DNA of 64,000 nt. It comes from Siderastrea siderea. Its lineage: Eukaryota; Cnidaria; Anthozoa; Scleractinia; Rhizangiidae. Location of the stretch: assembly GCA_964030785.1 (NCBI GenBank), contig OZ034970.1, forward strand, positions 39,694,377-39,758,376, written 5' to 3'. Positions within the stretch are counted from its first letter, which is position 1, and each line of letters starts with the position of its first letter. This document shows, piece after piece, positions 1 to 9,626 of the stretch. Below the pieces are notes generated by a model. That model had not been told where the DNA came from and did not search any database. It saw nothing but the letters and a program-made list of their open reading frames with translations. Both the position numbers and the translations under genes were made by a program.

Positions 1-158
1 CTTGCAATTTGATTTCTAGACATGCAAGGGAGAACAAGCCAAGATCATCCATGATTGTCAAGGAGAAATGGTCACTCCTTGTGGCTAGAGCCTCTTTGAT
101 GTCAAGATTAAGTTGGCCTGGTGGTAAGTTGATTTGGCTGTAAAGGGTATTCCCATAT

Positions 159-2090
159 TTAATGATGTGGTCGTTTATGGCCTTTTACTGGATGACCACA
201 CCTCTTGCAGTGGGGTGTTTTAATCACTGTTACAACTTCTGTGGCCATTTGGGTTTGTTGTTGTTGTTGCTGTTGCTGTTGCTGCTGCCGTTTCTTTTGA
301 GATGGGGGTGCAATAGGTGCCAAAGAAGATATGCGTCTATAGTCTATTGATAGTGACAATATTAGCTTCCACATTACTTGTTTCACATTCAGGTATATTT
401 ATATTAGAATCTTCCAATGTGCCATTTGAAGCAACTTCACCTTCTGGTACATCTGATTCACTTTCTTTATTTTGCTGACTGTGGCACTGTGATTGCCAGG
501 CTCTTTGCTTTGTGTTGTAGTAATTTTTGACATATTGGACAGTATTGAATTTCTCTGAGACAAGTAAGGTGGAATGAGTGAGAGCACCCTTCAAACAAAA
601 CCCATTCAGTATCATTGATAACAGTACAATCTCGAATGTCACGTATTCTTTCTGGATCTGGCTTTGGTTCACTGCAATATCCCAAAGGAGGTACTTTGGG
701 TTTAGCAGGGTGTGGGACGAAGATTGTTGGCAAAGCCACCCTTAAGGTTTTTCCCTTGCCTTTAAATTCTGCTTTACCCTGATTCTGGGCTATTTTGATG
801 AATATGTGTGAAAGTACGTCTGCACACTTGATTTTCAGATAACTGAGTTGTTTTTGCCTGAAAGTGAAGCTATATGGGGGTGTAAAATATGCCTTAAATT
901 TACACTGAGCTGCTTTTGCTTGAAATGAAGCTTTTGCATTTTGCTGTAACTGTTCAACTGTGTCACTGTCATTAGTCTTTGATCTAATGATACTGTGGCA
1001 TTTTCAACAGGATATTCATCAAACATTAACAGAAACAAACGGAGCATGAAGTATAAGGCAGGGTTATGAATTCCCCAGTATGTGCACATTGCTATCCACA
1101 CAAGAGGAGCTTTGTCATATTCGTATCATTGCATTGAAATATTCCAAAAAGTTATGAAGCTTGAAAGTTGTGCTGTAAATTGTTAAAACAAATGGTAATT
1201 GTCAAGCAGGTTCAGCAAAGTCATGTATTTTGTGTCCTTTCATACTTTGAATTTTTCTTTAACAGTGTCCCTGATGAACAGCCAGCCGCTATAAACTATC
1301 TGAAGAACAAGGCTTATTCTCCAAGGCGTGGGAGATTTTCGTAACTTGCTTCGTGGAAAGAGCTTGGTGTAAATATTTCGAAAGAAACCCATGAACTCTT
1401 TGAATACAGTTTCTCTGCCATTCAAAGAGATGGGTAATGGCCCTATACACGGTATGACAGACAAGATGGCTGGCTGACTTACGCTGGTGCTTACATTATC
1501 TTCTCTAACTTGGGCCTCCTGAGAATGTACTGACGTGAAGGGTGTGGCATATTCATGATCAGTCGGAGTAGATATTACGCACTGAGCAGTATCGGAGGTG
1601 CAGTAGTAACTTTGCAGTGTTTCATAGATAATCTGTCGACTGTATAACTGTGCTGGCCAGTCTCCAGGCTGAAATATCAGAAATCGCTAAAGGTACTCGG
1701 CCAGATTTGTACTCAAAACAATATCAAATGCAGCAGAAAAGTCATCCTTACTTTTCAGCCTGAGCTCAATAAAATCAACGAAGTATACGTCTGTCATCTG
1801 CCTCATTGTTCTTATTGAGTCACTTTCACAGTATTCGTGCACCGCAAGTCTGTGTCTTTCGAGTTTGCTGACTACCCTAAAACGTCCCTTTAATCGGGCA
1901 AATTTTCCGACAAGCTGTACATGAATTAAAATGAGAATAATAACAATATATGTTATATGTTCTATATATTTTTCCACCGGCTGTAACATCGATCGCAAAG
2001 CAAGCCTCAAAATCTGCCTGATAGCCGCTAACGGGACGTCCACCCTGTCCTTTAACCTCCTTGCTACACACATTCTTCTTTAGTGAAAAT
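159..2090 (-). pseudogene. Broken gene with RING-like C-terminal zinc region
   Basis: Minus-strand coding blocks run from about 2073 down to the stop at 159, but the frame changes several times. The first block (2073-1687) begins at an ATG and ends near DFSAAFDIVLSTNLAEYL. A block at 1464-1240 carries IGPLPISLNGRETVF and a TPWRISLVL..GWLFIRD stretch; I recall this style from gene families expanded in corals and sponges, but cannot name the family. A block at 1101-835 follows. The block at 739-467 has a RING-like CSHSFHLTC...YCPICQ cluster that lacks a clear first Cys pair. The end (386-159) has a glutamine run encoded by CAG/CAA and then CKRCGHPVKGHKRPHH and a stop. Some frame changes could be introns, but no convincing splice pairs were found, so a decayed multi-copy gene is favoured. 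Function unknown. Confidence 0.4.
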
Positions 2091-2228
2091 TAACTTCTAC
2101 ATAAAAACTCAAGAGGATAAACAGTACGAAAAATACAATTTGAATCTCCCGAGCCATTCTTATTCCCGCGATCACACTCTTTTTGTACAGCGGTTGCACG
2201 CATGCTCACGCAAAATGCCCTCCTGTTG

Positions 2229-2313
2229 ACTGCAAGTAGTCTCTAATTCTGGCGATTGTGATTGTGGGGCGCCCCACAATCGGCATCGCTAAAATTAGAG
2301 ACTACTCGCAATC
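2229..2313. repeat. Imperfect hairpin (MITE-like)
   Basis: The arms AGTAGTCTCTAATT and AATTAGAGACTACT (2235-2306) pair around a centre with GATTGTGGGGCG/CGCCCCACAATC, and pairing extends with mismatches to 2229-2313. No target duplication was identified. It is most likely a small non-autonomous element. Confidence 0.55.
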
Positions 2314-3421
2314 TAATGAACGTGCCTCGCTATGAGAATTTTATCTTGAGTCATATCAAATCACTCGAGCATAACAAAACATTACTGTGCAGAGATCCCT
2401 TGTTCATATCCTCCGTTGAAGTAGAGGACAAGCAGTCTCTTTCTTAATTCTTTTATTACCACTTTTTGTGCGCAAAAAGGCCGCAAGAAGATCGAAGTGT
2501 GAGCGATGAGCGGCGAAGCCTCGAGTCGCGAGTTAAGCGAGGGCCGGTTGATTTACATAATTTGTACATTTCCGCTCGCGCTGGGATCTGAGGAAACTGC
2601 TTGCACGTTGACGCGAAAAAAATGATTGGTAAGATAATTTCAGTTGAACCGATACTAACAAACTCTCGTGCTTATAATTATCGTCAATGTCCTTTAGAAA
2701 ATAATTGCCTTCCTGGTTCACTAGTGTTATAAATTGTTGTTATTGTTAATGCTGGTTACAGAAATGGACAAGACGTAAGTAATATCGCAGTTTCCACATT
2801 TACTTCTATGTAAAATAAATAAATGAAGAAAGGAATGCTTTATTAAAATCTCCATTTCTACAAGAGGTTCCCTCAGCTTGAGTATAAATCTCAAATGCGA
2901 GAAGCGGAGAGCAGGAAAACCAAGACCAAACGTGAAGACCGGACGTGCGAAATAAAATGTAAACACTCACGGGCGAAGCTCTGTATTCCGGTTTCCTCGC
3001 GGCTCTCCAAGGCCAATCGCAAGTTGCTTTATTTGCTGTTCCAGTTCTTAGTTTGCCTTTATTTCCTTTTTGCATTGAGCAATTCATTCTTCTTTGGTTA
3101 GCGGCTTTTTAGCAGATATTGGCAGGACTGCACTTTCTTCATCCTTTGGCGGTGTACTGTCGACTTCGTGTTCCGCATCTATCTCGTATTCAGAGCTAAA
3201 ATTCATCTACAAATCAGCAGAATCCGTGTAGCTCGTCTCAGTATCTGCTTTGGATTACAACATTGGAATTTTAGTCGTACTATGACTTTGTTCGAATTAG
3301 CTAGAAGGTCAGAAGGCTTCGATGAACAAATAAAGTCAGAGAAACACAGCTAAAAACTAAGAGGCGTGGAATTCTTGGTTCTTGATCTGACGTCACAACT
3401 ACGGCTCGCCCCAGGTTCCTC

Positions 3422-3456
<35 letters not shown>

Positions 3457-3890
3457 TCTTCGGCCAAAAACATATTACACAAGGCAAGAAAAAGACATAA
3501 TATAAACAAGTACAGAAACACTGGCCGGGGAGACGCTACAGCTATGCCAATTACAGCGCTCCCGCCCTGACGTGAACCAAATTTTTCTTGAATTTAACAG
3601 GGCACAGAAAATCGAGCATTTGACCAAATCAAAAAATTTTTGTAAAGAAATGTTCCAGATGATAACAGAATTTATTTAGCCGAAAAAAAATTTTAGGGGT
3701 TAGGTGCACTTTAAACAATATTGAGTTTAAAGAAGCGCAGCGCGATTCCAACAGATATGTATCAAATAAACTGTATTGTCTATTTAGTCTCTTGGTATTA
3801 GTAAATATTATTATTAATTTCTTTATAACCCTTCGCGTTAGGCCGAACCCGCTGATGGCGTAGTAATATTGTCTTATACCCTGGTATATT
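2314..3890. other. No supported gene
   Basis: This is AT-rich intergenic DNA. The short open frames here show no recognisable motif or splice context. The only distinct structure is the TTTA microsatellite at 3422-3458. Confidence 0.5.
3422..3458. repeat. (TTTA)n microsatellite
   Basis: About nine uninterrupted copies of the tetranucleotide TTTA. Confidence 0.9.
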
Positions 3891-5335
3891 CTACTGTATT
3901 AATATAAAAGGCTCACCTAGTTTAAGTGTGTCAGCCTGATGCATTGCTTTGCAGTTTGAATTGGTGCAAAATCTGACATAAATGGGTATCAACCGGAAGG
4001 GCTTCATGTTAGTGACGAGATACGCTTTGCCTTTGTTTTCCCCCTTCGACCCAGGATGGGTACGGAGGGGCCCAAGTAGCGATTCGCACCGCCCACACTT
4101 TCCTTCGTCAGGAGCAAATTCTGATGGCCATCCCACTTGACCAACCACAGGGACTCCAAGATGAGAAATTGCGTTGAAATCGTCAATCATTAAGTGTGTT
4201 TCCTTTGTTGTTTCATATGGCAATTGTAACTTTTTGGAGATGAGCTCCAGCGTTGATTATCTTGACGTGCTAGAGTTGGGGTCTTCCGCCAGCTGTTGAG
4301 GTGCAGGTTCGGGCCCAAATGCAAACTCCTTTGAAGGGCAGTTGGATATTGTTTTTGTTGCCCTGCTGGAGATGAGCTCCAGTTCCGATGATGATTTTCT
4401 CGACGACATGCCAGAGTTGGAGTCTTCCACTAACGGTTCAGGTTCAGGTACGAAAACACTTGCAGACTCACTGGCAGCGCAGGTAACGTCCTCCGGTTGG
4501 CTGAATATCGTATTTGTTGCCCTGTTGGAGATGAGCTTCAGTTCCGATGATGATTTTCTCGACGACGTGCTAGAGTTGGGGTGTTCCACTGGCTGTTCAG
4601 GTTCAGGTTCGGGCCCACTTGCAGACTCACTGGATGGGCAGGTTACGTCCTCCGGTCGGTTGAAAACTTTCTTTGTCACCTTGTTGTACAGCAATAACAG
4701 ATGCAGGTGAATGCAAATATCCTTTTGTTTCTCTGATTTGCATCTTGCTACGCACGCTTTACAATCTTTACTTGCACAAAACAGATTTGCTTCCTCTTTA
4801 CGCACATGGCAGTACCCCATAGTGTTGGTTGCCGCGGGAGGTCCGAACACAACAAATCTATCTTCGCAGACGGTGATTACTGCGGCTTGAGGTGGTGTTA
4901 ATCCGTGAACAACATTAGTGAGGTGTGTCTGCACTGACTGGCCCCCTTCATAGTTGTTAATGTCTAATGTCGTTGGTGTCCAGTTATCGACAGGCTTGGA
5001 ACAGTACCCTTTCTCGCTAGATTAATATGCTTACAGACAAACCCCTCTGCGTTTCCGGCCGACACAAAGGCCGCCCTGTCCCTCAGACAATTAGCAAGCA
5101 AACAGATCCATTCTTCTCCATCTCTTATTACAAGACAGCGGTCGTTTTTTGAACTGGTTTTTGCGGAGAAAACGTTCGTTACTATCTCCACCGCCTCTGG
5201 TGCATACATTCTCTTTTTCTTTTTTGGAGCGTATTGTCCGCCAAGATAAGCACCACATGGGCAATACTCGGGTTTGCACTTGTTCGCGTACTGTTGCTGA
5301 CACATGGCGCACGTACCTTTCCCTCTTTTAGACAT
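3891..5335 (-). pseudogene. HMGXB3-like zinc-binding protein, disrupted
   Basis: The ATG at 5335-5333 opens a 123-residue block starting MSKRGKGTCAMCQQQYANKC, with clustered Cys. A second block (4934-4257) carries VVFGPPAATNTMGYCHV and a SWIM-like cluster CASKDCKACVARC...CIHLHLLLL. A third (4223-3891) carries FAPDEGKCGRC, HPGSKGENKGKAYLVTNMKPF and CTNSNCKAMHQ. These blocks resemble the C-terminal part of HMGXB3-like proteins, which are abundant in corals and may be related to KDZ transposases; that link is from memory. Blocks two and three share one frame and are separated only by a TAA at 4257-4259, where the sister repeat units have Lys. Blocks one and two are in different frames, through an intron or frameshift near 4950. 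The gene ends at a TAG near 3891, shorter than I would expect. Likely a pseudogene or broken allele. Confidence 0.5.
4238..4700 (-). repeat. Coding tandem repeat, ~159-bp unit
   Basis: About three copies of a 53-residue unit with the core SSRKSSSELELIS, a PEDVTC motif and a Pro-Glu stretch. The unit starts recur near 4238, 4368 and 4527; the copy nearest 4238 is about 30 bp shorter. It lies between the SWIM-like and the C-terminal zinc regions of the HMGXB3-like gene. Confidence 0.75.
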
Positions 5336-5650
5336 TGCCTGCAGATATCAGTGGATTGGAGTGAACATGATGATTGTATAGCCTTAACTATATGAGCCTT
5401 TTGTAGCGACTTCCAAGCGCGCATTTGTTAAAACCTGCTATTTCACCAGGGCGGATAAGGGTTGGGCGATGAAACGGGCAGTCCTCTCTTCAAGTGATGT
5501 GTGATGCGGAGTAGGACTGGTACGAGCGCTCTTTCCGCGCTTCCATTGAGTTTGGAGACCGACAGTTTTTTCCTCTCTACAAATCGAAAATCCTATTTTC
5601 TTGTTGAAACGAGTTAGTAGCTTTTTAACAGACTTGACTCACAGTTATAA

Positions 5651-5880
5651 TTCCAACTGAGCTAACCCCCGCCCGGTTAGCTCAGTTGGAATAGCGCCGG
5701 TCTGCTGAGCGGGAGGCCCAGGTTCAAACCCCAGCCGGACCACCAATCATGCTGGCTGTGTTTAAAATCATGTCTCAGTTCAGATGATTGCGTCATTGGG
5801 CGCTGACGTTGAGCCGTTAGCCTTGTCTCCTTCATCCTCGATGAACTCGAAGGGGACGTAAAAGAACCCACACTACTGTT
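5651..5880 (+). mobile_element. tRNA-derived SINE
   Basis: A tRNA-like head at 5670-5742 has a box A (TAGCTCAGTTGG) and a box B (GGTTCAAACCC), the internal RNA polymerase III promoter. The body contains TTCATCCTCGATGAACTCG and AAAAGAACCCACAC, which I associate with a common coral SINE. The anticodon arm does not fold well, so this is not taken as a working tRNA gene. The first 17 bases of the head (5675-5691) are preceded by their exact reverse complement at 5651-5667. Confidence 0.7.
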
Positions 5881-6989
5881 CGAAAAGACTATACGTACTC
5901 GGTTGTCCTCTCATCCGCGACATATCCATAACCATCATAACCTTAAATATGTTTATGTCTATATGCATATTAGTCAATCCTTTTTGTCTTAAGTTGTCGA
6001 GATTTAAGTTCAATTTGAGAACGTCGAATGCTCTGTCTTGCCGCTTAACGTGATCTAATTGTCTTTCACCGCTTCAGGATATCTTTGAACACTTTTAGAC
6101 GCAATTTTTAGACGCTGCTTTTCCAGTGAAAAACAGCCGATAACAGGTTCGGAGTAGGGTTCGGAGCTCCTTCTTTAACTTTCAATTTTATCCCAGTCCA
6201 CTGCATCACACCTTTTTGCTCTGACGCGTTCGTTTCATCGCCCAACCTTTTCCCGCCCTGTATTTCAGCATCGCCCCGACCTCCGACAAAATTAAGGCAC
6301 TTCAGTAAAACGTATGTTCGGGATCGGAATAAGCTGATAAAGACCGTCGGGATTGAAGAACCTATTAGGGACCCTCGTTATACAGTCATATGAATTCCTC
6401 CAGAGAAAAGCTCAAAACGGGGGGCATCAGCCTTTCGTGGGTGATGTACTTCAAAATCACAAACGTAAAGCAGAGGGACATAGGCAGTCTTGCATCATAG
6501 CTTGTATGGTACATGTTGTACGAATTACTCGGTACCCAGGATTTTACTTCCATCGTTGACTTCATCAAGAAAATAGATCAAACCTACTGTTGCATTTTAA
6601 AGACATCAATACGACACCAACGAGCAGTTGTCAGAAAAAAAATTTCAGCACTGAAAACGCGATTTTTTCCAAAGTGAGTCAGGGAGTCGATGACGTCAAT
6701 ATTGCAAAACAAAAATAATTTTTACTTGGGAGGGGAGGGGTAGTAGCGGGACTATAACTGATTTCTGTGAATAGCCGAAATTCTCAGACGGACCTCGGAC
6801 CGCCTGAGAATCAGGCTAGAAATTAAGCAGAAAACCCTGTTCTGTGGAAATTTTCGTCAACAATCCTTTTAAAATATCTGTTCAAAACAATACCGTTTTA
6901 TGCACATCCTCTCAAACGGCGCACAGACGTCGGGACAGGGTCCACGAGCGACCGCCAAACCGCTATTGTGAGTTGACACACCCGTAGCT
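5881..6989. other. No supported gene
   Basis: No coding frame with recognisable content. A consensus CREB/ATF palindrome TGACGTCA lies at 6691-6698, but with no gene beside it its relevance is unknown. Confidence 0.45.
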
Positions 6990-7260
6990 ACCGTTTTTGC
7001 CCGTCGGGTGGGAGTACTCCCTAATATGGCTTATACGGGAACGTGCCGCTCAACAGGGTATGGTTTTTGGCCTCTTGGTTCTAATTTTATGTGTCTGTTC
7101 TCAACAGGGTGTGTATTTTTTCATTTCTCCTAAAATGAAGGGCTTTGTCCTAAATAGGGTAGGCATTTAAGAAAGTTTATAAACTCGAAAGACCACAGCG
7201 ACAAGACGTTTAGAGTTGCCGGAACATAAGTAGACCTGGATCAGTAAAACATTTGAAGTG

Positions 7261-7476
7261 AAAAAATATACGGAACGACTGATCCTTACGGCAGTTAAAG
7301 AAACGAAGACACAGAAGACGAAATACGTTTCGTAGCCCCTGAAGAAGGTTTGTTTTGCAAACCGAAATATCGGGCAATTTTTTGTTTCATACATTTTTTT
7401 TTTGCTTTACGTATTTCGTCTTCTGTGTCTTCGTTTCTTTAACTGCCGTAAGGATCAGTCGTTCCGTATATTTTTT
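7261..7476. repeat. Perfect 67-bp inverted repeat (foldback)
   Basis: Arms 7261-7327 and 7410-7476 are exact reverse complements over 67 bp, separated by an 82-bp loop that holds a hammerhead-like core. Exact arms imply recent formation or copy correction. A Penelope-type retroelement remnant with inverted end repeats is the preferred reading. Confidence 0.9.
7334..7376 (+). ncRNA. Hammerhead-ribozyme-like motif (type I, minimal helix III)
   Basis: The conserved core CTGAAGA (7339-7345) matches CUGANGA. It is followed by a helix II hairpin GGTTTG/CAAACC (7347-7352/7358-7363), GAAA (7364-7367), a two-base-pair self-complementary helix III (ATAT, 7367-7370), the cleavage base C7371, and GGGC (7372-7375) pairing with GCCC (7335-7338) as helix I. 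Short palindromic helix III is typical of the hammerheads described in Penelope-like elements, where ACGT is usual. Activity is not shown by sequence alone. Confidence 0.6.
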
Positions 7477-7560
7477 TAGGCGTTTTAGGGCTTTTTTGTC
7501 CTAAACAGGACCAGGGATTCAAACCCTCAGCGGCAGCCTTATACCCAAACATGGGTCAAG

Positions 7561-8815
7561 TGCCCCCCCCCCCCAGCGGGGGCTCCACGTGTAAAGGTAT
7601 CTTTGTATGTCCTTCCTGCCCCTCCTTTCTAATTTTTTTGCTTCTTTTCGTCCCATGCCCTCGCGCGTATCCCGCTTAGCTCACGTTTCTCCCACGCCGC
7701 TTGGCCGACAGGAAGCGGAAACGACTGCCACGCAGACAAAAATTAACCTACCCTGATCCAGGAGGGTTTCCGGCTTTCTTCTTCTCAGATGAATTGAGTC
7801 GAGACCTGACAAGCAATGATTCCATTAGTAGACCCCACTATCTCGAATCCCCCACCCTCTCGAAATGAAACCCCTAGGGGGACTCCTCGTAATTTCTGGT
7901 TGGAGTGTGCCACCCGCTTCTCCAAACCTTGACCGCATTTTCAGATCAAACTTTGTAATACTAATTCTCCGAGACCAATTTTCAGACTTCTAAAATCTAT
8001 TGCCATTTTCATAACCTGACCTGTAAAATCCCAACCCTGTATCAGAGTTTTATGTCAAAATGGTTAGAATCCATACCCACTTTAGCTAGACGGAAATGAC
8101 GAGAAAGTGATGATTTTTAGTTTTTTTGCAAGCCAATTCCCCGGATGATCGGGTGATATTTACCGAGCTAAAAATAACAACGACATCCGCATAACTTCAA
8201 AATTTTAATTTAGTTATGCTTCCGAAGCATAATCTTCCGATCTGTCTTGGCGTCGTATTTGCTGACTTTTCTGGTCATTAAGTTTCCTTTGAAAGCGAGC
8301 TTCTACGACAAGTGGTAAGTGACAAAACAACAATTATTGTTCAGTGCATATTTTAAGTTTATTTAGTTTTATGTCGCTGTTGAATTCAAAGTTTTTGACT
8401 GACATTGCAATTGTGTATGGTGAACATGTCCATTATGTATCCATTTTTGTAATATTAGAGTAATTTCCAAACGCCACTTTTACCAGGCTTTGTTAAAATA
8501 ATGTCCCCCGCGGATCAATTAAAACCAAACACATGTTAGACGTCAAACAATCTACCTTTGGAACCGATGACTGGATAGCGATTTATTCATAGCGAACTGT
8601 CGTTGCCGTTAATACGGTTTGTTAAATTTATCAAACCGAAAAGGGACACTGAAATATTCAATGTAAACCGAACACCCAAGATGTGACGTAGCCTGAAACA
8701 ATTACAAATTCGGATACTTTTCCTCTAGTGTAAACTTTTTTAGCCTGAGAATTAGCTTTTTACGAGGGTACGATCACGTGATATCTACACGTGCGTCTGG
8801 CTTTGAGCAGAGGTA
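7561..8815. other. No supported gene
   Basis: Poly-C tract near 7563, then AT-rich sequence with no recognisable frame or repeat up to the BEL target site. Confidence 0.45.
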
Positions 8816-8820
8816 GACAC

Positions 8821-9493
8821 TGTGACCTCCAAAGAGTCACAGGGTAGCGTCATGTAGTAGCATGAATTTAGGAGCGTGAACGAACGCACAAGACCCACGT
8901 GTAGTATTAAACTTGACGGAAACAGTAAGCCAGGACTCAATTAATCCAACAATGTTTATTCCATAGATTTCTTAAAGGTACACGAAGGTAGCGATGCGAT
9001 TACCAGATAGCGATACGTAGCGGTGGTTACGCGGTAGTAAAGACAGCGATTTGCGTGGTTATGTTGTGGTTCGAACTAAAAGGCAATCACAAAGATTCCT
9101 TATGTAACGCAATAAGAACACTTAACCGAAGAAATCTTCTGAAATCACCTTGAAATAAAACTAAATACAACTAAACAGAACGACTAATTAGACCTTATAA
9201 CATAACAAATAACTGGACAACGACTTACTTTGGTCAAGCTCCTGAAATACTTGAAAATAGCGTAGCGTGAACTCGTGTAGGACAGGATCTCTAACTAGCA
9301 ACTAATGTCTTAGCCAGCCTAAAGTAAGCGTGTAATCCGAGAGCAAATAACGACTAGATTATATAACAATTTCGCAATAATTACGGTAACCAAAAAACGT
9401 GATCTTAAGTAAATATTAACTAAAACGTAAACGATAAGGCATGCTGATCACTGAACTTAAGTACAAACAATAAAATGGCGTTTCAAACTAACA
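8821..9493 (-). repeat. 3' LTR of the BEL/Pao element
   Basis: 673 bp, TG...CA ends. It has the uninterrupted sequence GTCTTAGCCAG, which is the empty-site version of the MITE insertion in the other LTR. Confidence 0.93.
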
Positions 9494-9506
9494 TTCCGGC
9501 CCCTTT
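9494..9506 (-). other. Polypurine tract
   Basis: On the minus strand AAAGGGGCCGGAA abuts the 3' LTR, the expected place for the plus-strand primer. Confidence 0.55.
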
Positions 9507-9626
9507 AAAGGCGGAGACAATTTGCAGCCTTTAACTAAGATACAAAAAAAAAACACGAGGTTTGAAACGTTCCGTAGATAGTTTAAACTAGAGTAAACTA
9601 AAACACATGCAAAGTTCTTTGAACGT

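Larger units (their letters stand above)
6990..7560. repeat. Degenerate CAGGGTA-type repeat cluster
   Basis: Motifs of the form (T)CAACAGGGTAT, CTAAATAGGGTAGG and CCTAAACAGGAC recur every several tens of bases. It looks like an eroded tandem or MITE-derived cluster and is interrupted by the 7261-7476 foldback. Confidence 0.4.

Noticed and set aside
5670..5742. tRNA gene
   Set aside because: The acceptor stem is mismatched at its start and the anticodon arm does not pair; it continues into a SINE body.
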